Source: Thiotrichales bacterium
GTDB lineage: Bacteria > Pseudomonadota > Gammaproteobacteria > Francisellales > CACEW01
Direction: 5' to 3'
NCBI GenBank assembly: GCA_947476405.1
Contig: CANJQG010000037.1
Span: forward strand, 1-18,183
DNA: 18,183 bases
The translations under genes and the position numbers were made by a program. Every line of letters starts with the position of its first letter. Position 1 is the stretch's first letter. Shown one piece after another: positions 1-7,523 of this stretch. The notes under the pieces were generated by a model, which worked only from the letters and a program-made list of their open reading frames with translations, did no database searches and was not told where the DNA came from.

Positions 1-102
1 AGGGATATTTGAGAGGACGCTTGTTAAAACCGCCTGATTTTTTAACAGCGCCTGCATAGACAAAAAAATATGACACATTGACGGAAATTAGGTGGCTAAA
101 TA

Positions 103-438
103 TTGGCTGCTTTAGCCTGCGATCAACTGCCAAATGCCGTTTTTAGGATTAAAGCAGATACAGTCATATTCACCAAAAACGTTTTCCAATGGCAGCAAAA
201 ATACTACGCGGTTTTAGGCGCAGCGATTGGCTTTAAATTAAAGGGCTCAAAGCAGTTGGCGAGCGAGCTAGAAATGCAAAACGCCTGGTCAACCCTCAGC
301 CTGGAAAGCGCCATCGATGAGGGCTATTCCAAATCACGCGCCGAAGTCCTGGTAATGGGCAAGGTCAAATTACCAAAAGACAAACACCCCAGTTTCATCC
401 ATTTAAAAATGCAAGGCATTGACAAAACTCCTCATTTC
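103..438 (+). pseudogene. DUF2169-like (T6SS accessory) N-terminal remnant
   Basis: An open stretch of about 110 codons, in frame with the downstream prephenate dehydratase but with no ATG of its own (only TTG at 103, right after an in-frame TAA at 97-99). The translation resembles the N-terminal part of DUF2169 proteins, which accompany type VI secretion genes. It has a W-x-x-KYY beta-hairpin region (residues 30-45), then DEGYSKSRAEVLVMG (about 72-86), matching the family's 'DeGxPKpraEvLvxG' block, then a GIDKT segment (105-109) matching 'vGxxdKtl'. The rest of the roughly 290-residue domain is missing, and similarity stops where the pheA promoter begins. I read it as a decayed, truncated gene whose frame happens to run into pheA. 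A real fusion protein is less likely because pheA has its own promoter and Shine-Dalgarno. The family call rests on remembered motif patterns. Confidence 0.45.
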
Positions 439-446
439 TGTAGAAT
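419..446 (+). promoter_or_regulatory. Putative sigma-70 promoter of pheA
   Basis: TTGACA at 419-424, a 16-nt spacer, then TAGAAT at 441-446 (5 of 6 matches to TATAAT). A start near 453 would give a leader of about 37 nt ending in the AGGAGG Shine-Dalgarno at 477-482. It lies inside the 3' end of the DUF2169 remnant, which supports that stretch being non-coding now. Confidence 0.6.
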
Positions 447-489
447 TTTTAGATACAATCACGCCGCAATATATTCAGGAGGGTTTAAC

Positions 490-1323
490 ATGAAAATCGC
501 TTTCCAAGGCCGGCCCGGCGCTTATTCAGAACAAGCCATTCGTACTTGCTTCCCCACTGCAACGAGCGTGCCTCGAGATAGTTTTGAAGACATTCTTGAC
601 GCAGTGAGAAGGGGTGACTCTGATCAAGCCATGCTTCCTGTTGAAAACACCTTGGGCGGGACAGTGATTCCTGCCTGTCAGGCCCTTTTTACAAGCGGCC
701 TTTCTCCCGTTCAAGAGGTCACCTTACCTATTCATCATATTTTGATGGCTCCCTTCGGAACTGGAAAAATTCAGTTTGCTTTATCCCATCCTCAAGCTTT
801 AGCGCAATGCCAAAACTATCTTAAGAAGCACAAGATTCAAGCTGAGGCTTTTTATGATACCGCAGGGGCAGCAGAAGAATTGGCCAAAGCACCGCGCGCT
901 CATACGGCTGCCATTGCCAGTGAAGTCGCCGCAGCACATTATGGCCTGGATATTTTAGACTCCCTGATTGAAGATGAGGCATTTAACCAAACGCGCTTTC
1001 TGCTTGTTGCCCTAGAACCTGAGCCTTTTCAAGAAGGGGCTGCTTACAAAACCTCACTCCGATTTACCCTACCAAATAAACCTAATGCTTTGGCAAACGT
1101 GCTGAGCTTGTTTGGCAAAGCAAGCCTCAATCTTTCTAAAATTGAATCCCACCCAACGCGTAAAGCCGCATGGGAATACTCTTTCTTTTTAGATGTCATA
1201 GGGCATACTCACGATTTGAATAACGTGCTGGAACCCCTGGGGAAGCTTACACATGAATTGCAGTGTTTAAGCGCTTATCGGCTATTAAAGCGGACCCCAG
1301 TGTCAAGAAAAATATCAGTGTAA
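490..1323 (+). CDS. pheA: Prephenate dehydratase, monofunctional (PDT + ACT domain)
   Basis: Converts prephenate to phenylpyruvate in phenylalanine synthesis, in the cytoplasm. The 277-residue protein has the catalytic PDT domain at about 2-172: FQGRPGAYSEQA near the N-terminus, PVENTLGGTV at 50-59, and the catalytic TRF triplet at 168-170. An ACT regulatory domain follows (about 188-265). The phenylalanine-binding motifs usually written GALV and ESRP appear as NALA (199-202) and ESHP (219-222), so feedback inhibition may be altered; that is inference. There is no chorismate mutase domain, unlike the bifunctional P-protein of E. coli. The start is ATG 490, with AGGAGG at 477-482 seven nt upstream and a promoter at 419-446. 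The reading frame stays open upstream to 103, but that part belongs to an unrelated remnant. The neighbours do not form an operon with it. Confidence 0.93.
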   Translation: MKIAFQGRPGAYSEQAIRTCFPTATSVPRDSFEDILDAVRRGDSDQAMLPVENTLGGTVIPACQALFTSGLSPVQEVTLPIHHILMAPFGTGKIQFALSHPQALAQCQNYLKKHKIQAEAFYDTAGAAEELAKAPRAHTAAIASEVAAAHYGLDILDSLIEDEAFNQTRFLLVALEPEPFQEGAAYKTSLRFTLPNKPNALANVLSLFGKASLNLSKIESHPTRKAAWEYSFFLDVIGHTHDLNNVLEPLGKLTHELQCLSAYRLLKRTPVSRKISV

Positions 1324-1392
1324 AATAAATATCTTGAGAGCATAATGCCTATGCTTAAAACGGATCATCAGACTGACTCCTTTTACAATAGA

Positions 1393-1435
1393 TGCACATT
1401 AGAATAACAAAATCTTTCGCAATTTAATATGTGCA
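1393..1435. repeat. Inverted repeat in the pheA/beta-helix intergenic gap
   Basis: Arms TGCACAT (1393-1399) and ATGTGCA (1429-1435) are exact reverse complements separated by 29 nt. No T-run follows, so it is not an intrinsic terminator. It could be a paired regulator site or chance. It lies about 80 nt upstream of the candidate promoter of the beta-helix gene. Confidence 0.3.
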
Positions 1436-1492
1436 CGAATAATAATCATTTATTTGCGACAGAACCGTATTCGCTCCTCCTGCAGAAACTGC

Positions 1493-1521
1493 TTAGTACA
1501 CGCGCTTTTTCATGCTATTCT
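1493..1521 (+). promoter_or_regulatory. Putative extended -10 promoter of the beta-helix gene
   Basis: TGC followed by TATTCT (1513-1521) forms an extended -10. A weak -35 (TTAGTA, 1493-1498) sits at 17-nt spacing. The predicted transcription start is about 16-20 nt before the start codon. Confidence 0.4.
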
Positions 1522-1544
1522 AATCAAAATAGCAAAAGGAGAAA

Positions 1545-2816
1545 ATGATGACAACCCAACCCCTATCCGTAAATAATGTCAAAGAATTAGTCGCCGCAGT
1601 GGGCAATGCGAGCATTCAGCATATTATGGTGAGCAAGACGATAACCGATGTGCCGTCCTTGCAATTGGCGCCGGGCCAATTTTTAGTGGGTGCAGAAGAA
1701 GGCATTACGCTCCATTTTATCAAGGGTGTAGACGGAGTATGCATGACAACTGATACCTTTTTAGGTGGTATTAAGCTTGAAGTATCCCCCGAAAAACGTG
1801 CCGTTTTTAATGATACCACGCCCGAGAATCTGGGAACTTTAAAAATTGAAGACTTGATTGTCATCGGTCAGGTGCAAATTTTGGTGAAGGATAACGTCAA
1901 GATCGCCAATATCGAAGTGGATGGCCTGGACATTATTGCAGCAGACACACGGGGCCAAAAAGAAATGCCTCATGCCTATGGGGTCTATGTGATACAAGGC
2001 GCTTTCACCTTGTGGAATATGCAAAATGATGCGAGTGTTGTCGTTAAAGCAAGTCTTCTTGGGCTATCTGCGGGCCGTCGCAATGCGCCAGTCATTGGCA
2101 GCGGTATTTTAGTGAGCGGCCATGGCGATGCAACAGGCGGTTCTGTCAACGTCGATGCACTGGAAACTGAGGCTATATATAGCTGTGGAAACATCCCTGC
2201 GGGCACACCGAATATGATTACTGGTGGGGTCTTTAATGCGTGTGGCTCTCGTATCGGGACCGTTCATAATCTTGGCCCCGTTGAAACATATGGCGTCAAT
2301 GATATGGTGCTGGACAATTGGGGCGTTGTCGATCGTTGGACTGCTGAAGCGCGACTCACATCCTACGGGCCAAGTGGAATCGGCTTTGTTAATTTTGGTA
2401 TTTTGCAACGCTTAGTTGTCAATGCACCGATTGAAACTTTTGGCCAAGGCGCCCGCGGCTTTAACGTCTATGCAGGCAGTATTGCCCATGCTGAATTTGA
2501 TCGCATTACCACTCGTGCCGATGGCGCTGTTGGGGTCCAGATTAGCCAGCCTATCGGACGCTTGGTGATTCATCGTGGCATTGAAACCTTTGGTGGCACA
2601 GGCGATTCCCTGGTCAAAGGCATCGTCACACAACTCTCTGCCATTGCATTAAGCGTGAAGCAGGGAGGCTCTATTCGTGAACTTTGCATCGGCGACAGTA
2701 TCACTACTCATGGCAAAGATATCGCCCCACTGGAAATACACGGCGCGATCACACGCTTTAAAATAAAAGGGGACATCACCGCAGTCGGTGGCAATTATGA
2801 TTCTATTTCAATTTAA
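1545..2816 (+). CDS. Parallel beta-helix protein, unnamed family
   Basis: I do not recognise a named family with a known function. The 423-residue protein has no signal peptide, no membrane segment and no obvious catalytic motif. Its C-terminal half is rich in short beta-strands with Gly/Asn turns, as in right-handed parallel beta-helix (pectate-lyase-like) folds. An internal motif recurs in an exact register: VETYG 246, LTSYG 271, IETFG 296, ITTRA 321, IETFG 346, then ITTHG 386 and ITAVG 411. Steps of 25 residues fit one helical turn per repeat. The N-terminal 60 residues resemble a capping region. Two tandem ATGs (1545 and 1548) follow AGGAG at 1537-1541; the second has the better spacing (6 nt). 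A terminator at 2829-2853 closes the transcription unit, so it is probably monocistronic. A cytoplasmic structural or binding role is possible but unproven. Confidence 0.75.
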   Translation: MMTTQPLSVNNVKELVAAVGNASIQHIMVSKTITDVPSLQLAPGQFLVGAEEGITLHFIKGVDGVCMTTDTFLGGIKLEVSPEKRAVFNDTTPENLGTLKIEDLIVIGQVQILVKDNVKIANIEVDGLDIIAADTRGQKEMPHAYGVYVIQGAFTLWNMQNDASVVVKASLLGLSAGRRNAPVIGSGILVSGHGDATGGSVNVDALETEAIYSCGNIPAGTPNMITGGVFNACGSRIGTVHNLGPVETYGVNDMVLDNWGVVDRWTAEARLTSYGPSGIGFVNFGILQRLVVNAPIETFGQGARGFNVYAGSIAHAEFDRITTRADGAVGVQISQPIGRLVIHRGIETFGGTGDSLVKGIVTQLSAIALSVKQGGSIRELCIGDSITTHGKDIAPLEIHGAITRFKIKGDITAVGGNYDSISI

Positions 2817-2828
2817 ACCACGAGGATC

Positions 2829-2853
2829 GGCAGCATAAGGCTGCCCTTTTCTT
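2829..2853 (+). terminator. Intrinsic terminator after the beta-helix gene
   Basis: GGCAGC (2829-2834), a 5-nt ATAAG loop, GCTGCC (2840-2845), then CTTTTCTT. This is a GC-rich stem with a U-tract 12 nt after the stop codon. Confidence 0.8.
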
Positions 2854-2898
2854 AGCATACAACGTTGGATAAAATAATAAGACTATAAGGAAAACCTC

Positions 2899-3552
2899 AT
2901 GAAAAAAACACTTCTTATCATCAGCCTCGCCTCTACATTCGCATTAATTGGATGCACCTCTCAACCCAAAACCCCGATGCAAGATCCCTCTGGATTCTTA
3001 CCCAATTACTCCGAATTAAAACAGGTCACCCCGGCACCTAAGGGCATGCAGGTCTATACTTATGTTGCACCGGGCGTAAAACGGGGTGACTATCATGCAG
3101 TCATTGTTGCACCGGTTGTCCTCTATCAAACCGCAACGACAACAGGCATCACTACAACGGACATTGCTAATGCACAAGTTGATTTGCAAAGCGGCATTCA
3201 AACTATTGTCGCCAAACAAATTCCGCTGACTACGACTCCAGGACCAGGCGTGGCACAACTCAATGTGGCAATTACGGGTGCTGAAGTGAATCAAGAAGGC
3301 ATCAAACCCCGCAACTTAATGCCTATCTCTGCCGCGATTAAATTGGCATCTGTCGCAACGGGTCTCAATGGAAAAATTCCGGTGATGGTTGTGGAGTTAA
3401 AATTTACCGATAGCGTCAACGGCCGCTTATTAAAAGAAGTCTTTACGACGATCAGTGGAGATCAATTTTATACCGCCAGCAATGCCTCGCAATTTAATGC
3501 ACTGGCACAGATCTGGGTTCAGCAGGCGTTGCAATTCTCAACAAAAAATTAG
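2899..3552 (+). CDS. DUF3313-type outer-membrane lipoprotein
   Basis: A 217-residue putative lipoprotein. It has a short basic N-terminus (MKK), a hydrophobic core, and a lipobox LIGC with the lipidated cysteine at residue 19, so signal peptidase II should process it. The mature part begins with polar sequence and then SGFLPNYSELK (about 31-41), the typical opening of DUF3313 proteins. An alternating hydrophobic strand (YHAVIVAPVVLY) and a C-terminal helix (NALAQIWVQQALQF) follow. The molecular function of DUF3313 is unknown. There is no Asp at position +2 after the cysteine (it is Thr), so outer-membrane sorting is expected if E. coli Lol rules apply. The start has AAGGA 7 nt upstream. Its 3' end overlaps the 3' end of the convergent trpG gene by 59 nt. 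Confidence 0.8.
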   Translation: MKKTLLIISLASTFALIGCTSQPKTPMQDPSGFLPNYSELKQVTPAPKGMQVYTYVAPGVKRGDYHAVIVAPVVLYQTATTTGITTTDIANAQVDLQSGIQTIVAKQIPLTTTPGPGVAQLNVAITGAEVNQEGIKPRNLMPISAAIKLASVATGLNGKIPVMVVELKFTDSVNGRLLKEVFTTISGDQFYTASNASQFNALAQIWVQQALQFSTKN

Positions 3553-4102
3553 CAAAAATCTGCGCACCCTGATCGGTACAAATACTTTCAGGGTGAAATT
3601 GTACGCCTTCAATCTGAAATACACGATGCTTGACGCCCATGATGTAATGATCATCGAGAGAACGCGCAGTGATGGCTAATTCTGAATGCGGAAAATGACT
3701 TTCTTCCGCAATCAACGAATGATAACGCGTGACGGATAAGGGATTGGGCAACCCTTCAAAACATCCCTCTCCAGTGTGTTCAATTTGACTCACCTTGCCA
3801 TGCATCCGATGCTTAGCACACACCACTTCGCCCCCAAACGCCAAAGCCAAGGCCTGCATCCCTAAACAAACGCCAAAAATGGGCAAATGCCCTTTAAAGC
3901 GCTCAATCAAGGCGACATAACCGCAATCACGCGGATGACCAGGACCCGGACCCAAAACCAGAGCTGAATAGCTTGATACTGCAATATGATCAAAATCAAG
4001 TTGATCATTGCGGATGACATCCACTTGCGCACCTAAGGTTCGCAAATATTGATCGATCGTATGCACAAAACTATCATAGGCATCCACCAGCAAAATCTTC
4101 AT
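3494..4102 (-). CDS. trpG: Anthranilate synthase component II (glutamine amidotransferase)
   Basis: Hydrolyses glutamine and passes ammonia to the TrpE subunit; class I (Cys-His-Glu) amidotransferase. Of 202 residues: GPGPG at 51-55 forms the oxyanion region, the nucleophile is Cys79 in GVCLGMQ, the HGK motif is at 101-103, and the catalytic His170 and Glu172 lie in QFHPES. Its ATG overlaps the trpE stop codon in an ATGA (4099-4102), and AAGGAG sits 6 nt upstream, so the two are translationally coupled. The usual family end (a hydrophobic FANFLLR stretch) is followed by about 13 extra residues that read through into the complement of the convergent lipoprotein gene. PabA is the alternative name, since such subunits can serve both folate and tryptophan synthesis, but the partner upstream is of TrpE type. 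Confidence 0.88.
   Translation of the reverse strand: MKILLVDAYDSFVHTIDQYLRTLGAQVDVIRNDQLDFDHIAVSSYSALVLGPGPGHPRDCGYVALIERFKGHLPIFGVCLGMQALALAFGGEVVCAKHRMHGKVSQIEHTGEGCFEGLPNPLSVTRYHSLIAEESHFPHSELAITARSLDDHYIMGVKHRVFQIEGVQFHPESICTDQGAQIFANFLLRIATPAEPRSVPVH
3565..3595 (+). repeat. Stem-loop just past the lipoprotein stop, inside trpG
   Basis: Arms CACCCTGA (3565-3572) and TCAGGGTG (3588-3595) are perfect reverse complements around a 15-nt loop, starting 12 nt after the lipoprotein stop. There is no U-run after it on the plus strand. It may stabilise or end the lipoprotein mRNA. It also lies within trpG codons, so coding constraint or chance cannot be excluded. Confidence 0.35.
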
Positions 4103-5553
4103 TTCAACTCCTTGCCCGTAATGGCATAATAGCTAGAACCAAGCTTAACCAAGGTTTCCTGCCATTCTTTTTCAGCAATGGAATCCACAACAATCCCTGC
4201 TGATGCGCGAATTGAATAGCGCCCACCCTGATAAAACGCAGTTCGAATACAAATCGCCATTTCCGTATTGCCTCTAAAATCAATAAAACCCAGACATCCG
4301 CCATAAATACCACGACGCGACGTCTCCATCGCTTCGATCAATTCCATCGCCCGAATTTTAGGGGCTCCGGTCAAGGTGCCCGCAGGAAAACTCGCCGCAA
4401 TCACATCATAATGATCGAGTCCCGCGGCCAATTTTCCAAGGACATTCGACACCAAATGAAAGACATGAGAATACGCTTCAATCACCATCAGCTCTGTCAC
4501 TTTCAAAGTATTAACCTGACAAACACGACTGACATCATTACGCGCGAGATCAACCAGCATAATATGTTCGGCCTGCTCTTTGGGATCATTGCGTAAAGTA
4601 TCTTTCAAAATCTGGTCTTCTTCAGATGTTTTTCCTCGACGAATCGTACCTGCTAAAGGCCGAATGGTAACGCAATTCTCACGCAAATTTACGCACAGCT
4701 CAGGACTGGCGCCAATGATTCTTTTCTCGCCTATTTCAACAAAATACATATAGGGCGAAGGATTTTTAGCCCGCATTCGTTGATACACTACAAAAGGATC
4801 AATCGGTGAATCAATCGCGATCGTATGACCTAACTGAATCTGATAAATATCGCCCAAAGCAATATGATGCAAGGCCTGATCCACTGCTTTTAAATAAGCC
4901 GCCTCGGTGATGGAGTCTTGCACATGATCTTGCACCGGAACAGGCTGATCTAAAATATCCGCTTCAGGCTCCAAACAGCGCAAGTTCGTACAATCAAAAT
5001 CTCGAATGCCCTCAAAATGATTTTGAATCCAATAAGAGGCCTGTGTTTTTAAATCGACATACAACACCGATTGATAGAGACTGAGCGCCACATCGGCCCC
5101 CTCATCACTTGCTGCAATTTTATGCTGAATTTTTTCAATATACTGAATCGCATCATAGCCAAAATAGCCAAAAAATCCAAAGCGATAATCAAAATCAAAC
5201 CCTTCCTGATAATCTACAGAAAAACAAGATTCAATCAAACGGAGTACTGCAAATAAATCCTGAAGATCAATTAAACAAAGATTCTTCAATAAAGGCGATG
5301 CCGCCAAAACGGACTTCACATGCTGGCATAGCAGGGGATGCCCTGACAAATGTAATTGCGCACCTTTGACCTGCAAATGCAAAAGGGGATTGACGGCCAA
5401 GAGGGCTTTTCGCAAAGCACGCTCGGGGCCCGACAAAGATTCCAACAAAAATAAGTCCTGAGCCGCATGGTATTTTTTCAAGCGCCGATACGCCTCAAAT
5501 GCACTGATCCCCTGAGGCAAACGCTCCACTGTATTTTTAACTCGCACCCCCAC
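4099..5553 (-). CDS. trpE: Anthranilate synthase component I
   Basis: Chorismate-utilising enzyme making anthranilate, the first committed step to tryptophan. The 484-residue protein carries an N-terminal domain with LLES at 36-39, the tryptophan feedback-site motif of TrpE. The catalytic domain (about 215-480) has IYQIQLGH (236-243), NPSPYMYF (264-271), RPLAGT (298-303), DLARND (335-340), and the FPAGTLTGAPK block (389-399). Alanine in RPLAGT, where PabB has lysine (PIKGT), plus LARND and LLES, favour TrpE over PabB. The start is uncertain: GTG at 5553, or an in-frame GTG at 5547 better spaced from AAAGGGG. It is followed by trpG with an ATGA overlap. No trpD, trpC, trpB or trpA lies beside it, so the pathway is split in this genome. 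Confidence 0.9.
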   Translation of the reverse strand: MGVRVKNTVERLPQGISAFEAYRRLKKYHAAQDLFLLESLSGPERALRKALLAVNPLLHLQVKGAQLHLSGHPLLCQHVKSVLAASPLLKNLCLIDLQDLFAVLRLIESCFSVDYQEGFDFDYRFGFFGYFGYDAIQYIEKIQHKIAASDEGADVALSLYQSVLYVDLKTQASYWIQNHFEGIRDFDCTNLRCLEPEADILDQPVPVQDHVQDSITEAAYLKAVDQALHHIALGDIYQIQLGHTIAIDSPIDPFVVYQRMRAKNPSPYMYFVEIGEKRIIGASPELCVNLRENCVTIRPLAGTIRRGKTSEEDQILKDTLRNDPKEQAEHIMLVDLARNDVSRVCQVNTLKVTELMVIEAYSHVFHLVSNVLGKLAAGLDHYDVIAASFPAGTLTGAPKIRAMELIEAMETSRRGIYGGCLGFIDFRGNTEMAICIRTAFYQGGRYSIRASAGIVVDSIAEKEWQETLVKLGSSYYAITGKELK

Positions 5554-5575
5554 CCCTTTCTTTCTTTTTTCTATC

Positions 5576-5609
5576 TTGTAATGCTACGCCATTACAAAAA
5601 TGATGTCAA
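5576..5609 (-). promoter_or_regulatory. trpE promoter with overlapping palindromic operator
   Basis: On the minus strand, TTGACA (5609-5604), a 17-nt spacer and TAGCAT (5586-5581) form a good sigma-70 promoter with a perfect -35. A palindrome, TTGTAATG-N6-CATTACAA (5576-5597, 8-bp perfect arms), covers the -10 and the proximal spacer, the classic position for a repressor site. It lacks the CTAG core of the E. coli TrpR operator and differs in spacing from TyrR boxes (TGTAAA-N6-TTTACA). The leader from the expected start (about 5574) to the GTG is only about 20-27 nt, too short for a trp attenuator, so control at the operator is the likelier mode. Confidence 0.65.
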
Positions 5610-5681
5610 GTGAGATTCTACTGGCGGCCCCCTTAAATAAGGCGATGAATTTCAGAATCTTATCTTTTAATTTCGCTTATT

Positions 5682-7523
5682 TCAACCCCAGCCCTCATGA
5701 TGATGATCCAAGGCATTTTCTTGATCCTGCTGTAGGATATCGGCTAATTCTTTTTTGGCTTGCTTGGCATGATTCACCATTTCATGGACTGATTTGCCAA
5801 ATAAATCAAATGATTGACGCAACATCTCTTCATCATGACGCTTAAATTGAAAAGCCTTGCAGCGCATGGCAAAGGCACGATACCCCAAGCTGATCATCAG
5901 GCCTTCCGCCATAGATAACGCGGAGTCAAAAGTTTCACGTTTAAAACAATCTGCACCCGCTTGCATGAGCTCATGCGCATGTCGGCGATTGCGGGCCCGT
6001 GCAAAAATTTTCACATGAGGGAAATGTTCCCGCGCTAACTTTACAATATCCACTGCTTTTTCAGTGTCATCGATGGCGACCACGAGGGCTTTCGCATTCG
6101 CAACACCTGCGTTATGCAATAGATCTAAGCGGGACGCATCGCCAAAAAAAACGTGACTGCCAAAGCGTCGCAACAATTCAATTTGGTCCGCGTCTTTTTC
6201 CAGAATAGTAACGGGCAAGCCTTGGGCAATCACAAAGCGGCCAATCACTTGTCCAAAACGACCATAACCGGCAATAACGACAGGGGGATTATTGTGCGTA
6301 ATCGTATCGTAGGGTTTTTGGGGCAAACGGGACATAAAGCGAGGCAATATAAAGCGATCATTGAAAATCAGTAAAAAGGGCATTAATGCCATAGACAACG
6401 CAACGGCCAGGGTTAAAAATTGAGCATGATCATTGCCGATGACTCCAATACCACTGCCATATTGAAAGAGCACGAACGCAAACTCCCCGCCTTCTGCCAA
6501 GGCTATCGAAAACAAGGTATTTTGAGTGCTGGGCAATCCAAAAAACCGACCGAGTATCGCCAGAATAGCGCCTTTAATCCCCAATAATAGTAAGACCGTA
6601 GCGACTAACCCTAACGGATGCTCAACTAGAATTTGAAAATCCATATTCATGCCAATAGAGATAAAAAATAACCCAAGCAATAATCCTTTGAAAGGCTGTA
6701 AGTCTGCCTCTAACGTATGTCGATATTCAGAGTGTGCCAACACAACACCGGCAATAAAAGCGCCTAAGGCGGGAGAGACGCCTAGCTCATTCATCAATAA
6801 GGTAATGCCTACAATTAAGGCCAATGACGTGGCGGTAAACACTTCTCGCAGGTTCGATTTGGCAATAAATCGAAATAAGTGTCGCGAGCAATATTTGCCT
6901 AATAATACAACCAAAGTAATCACGCCTAAGACCAACAAGGCATGGGCCGATTTAGGCATGCTTGACAACCAGTTATGCGATGTCATCACAGTCGTCATCA
7001 GGCTATTTTTGGGGGCCAAGAGTGGCATCATAATTAAAATAGGAATCACCGCAATGTCTTGTAACAACAAAACTGCAAACGAGGACTCCCCTGCTGGAGT
7101 GTGCAACAAGCCTTTTTCCTGCAACATTTGCAATACAATGGCGGTCGAGGATAAGGACAGTGCCATGCCGCAGGCCAAGCTTTCACGCCAGCTGAAGCCA
7201 TATGCCATGCCAGCACCCATGAGTGCAGCACTGGAGAGCAGCACTTGCAATCCCCCTAAACCCACAATAGCCTTGCGCATGGTCCAGAGCTTACTTGGTT
7301 CGAGCTCTAGCCCGATTAAAAACAACATCATGATCACGCCAAACTCAGCAAAATTCATGACTTGGGATGCATTATGGATCAGGCCAATGCCAAAGGGGCC
7401 AATCAATACGCCGGCAACCAAATAGCCCAAGACGGAGCCTAAGCGAAACCGGCTGGCCAAGGGTACAACAATGCAGGCGGCCAATAGAAAGATAAAGACA
7501 GCAAATAAAGGATTACCACTCAT
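5682..7523 (-). CDS. kefC: Glutathione-gated K+/H+ antiporter (KefC type)
   Basis: CPA2-family inner-membrane efflux system that exports K+ and acidifies the cytoplasm during electrophile stress. From ATG 7523 it has 613 residues, close to E. coli KefC (about 620). About 12 membrane segments fill residues 5-390, including the ion-path motif LLLQDIAVIP (152-161). The cytoplasmic regulatory loop reads HTLEADLQ (269-276), like the KefC loop HALESDIE but ending in Gln. It is followed by PFKGLLLGLFF. A KTN/RCK domain starts with the Rossmann motif GYGRFGQ (419-425) and acidic E442. The C-terminal tail is charged and histidine-rich. The reading frame extends upstream to 7640, but the true start overlaps the kefF stop (ATGA, 7520-7523). 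KefB is the paralogous alternative. Confidence 0.9.
   Translation of the reverse strand: MSGNPLFAVFIFLLAACIVVPLASRFRLGSVLGYLVAGVLIGPFGIGLIHNASQVMNFAEFGVIMMLFLIGLELEPSKLWTMRKAIVGLGGLQVLLSSAALMGAGMAYGFSWRESLACGMALSLSSTAIVLQMLQEKGLLHTPAGESSFAVLLLQDIAVIPILIMMPLLAPKNSLMTTVMTSHNWLSSMPKSAHALLVLGVITLVVLLGKYCSRHLFRFIAKSNLREVFTATSLALIVGITLLMNELGVSPALGAFIAGVVLAHSEYRHTLEADLQPFKGLLLGLFFISIGMNMDFQILVEHPLGLVATVLLLLGIKGAILAILGRFFGLPSTQNTLFSIALAEGGEFAFVLFQYGSGIGVIGNDHAQFLTLAVALSMALMPFLLIFNDRFILPRFMSRLPQKPYDTITHNNPPVVIAGYGRFGQVIGRFVIAQGLPVTILEKDADQIELLRRFGSHVFFGDASRLDLLHNAGVANAKALVVAIDDTEKAVDIVKLAREHFPHVKIFARARNRRHAHELMQAGADCFKRETFDSALSMAEGLMISLGYRAFAMRCKAFQFKRHDEEMLRQSFDLFGKSVHEMVNHAKQAKKELADILQQDQENALDHHHEGWG

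Noticed and set aside
1..102. A coding end at the left edge
   Set aside because: One frame (3-59) is open from the edge to a TAG and reads GYLRGRLLKPPDF…, but it is too short to assign. Nothing else was found in this stretch.
103..1323. 406-residue fusion of the upstream segment with prephenate dehydratase
   Set aside because: A good promoter and an AGGAGG site place the pheA start at 490, and PDT homology begins exactly there.
1338..1356. Hairpin AGCATA / TATGCT after pheA as an intrinsic terminator
   Set aside because: Only six A/T-rich pairs and the following bases are TAAAA, not a T-run on the plus strand.
1324..1544. tRNA or small RNA gene in the pheA/beta-helix gap
   Set aside because: No cloverleaf, no GTTCRAntC-type T-arm and no CCA end were seen. 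Only the inverted repeat and promoter listed above are present.
4099..5553. Aminodeoxychorismate synthase PabB as the identity of this gene
   Set aside because: It has Ala (RPLAGT) where PabB has the catalytic Lys (PIKGT), and it carries the LLES and LARND motifs of TrpE.
5631..5642. CCTTAAATAAGG palindrome downstream of kefC as a terminator
   Set aside because: A 2-nt loop and no T-run in the minus direction. It is a short AT-rich dyad of the kind expected by chance.
6649..7425. 258-codon open frame on the plus strand
   Set aside because: It lies wholly antisense to the membrane domain of kefC, has no Shine-Dalgarno or recognisable domain, and its composition mirrors the codons of a hydrophobic protein. 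A shadow frame.
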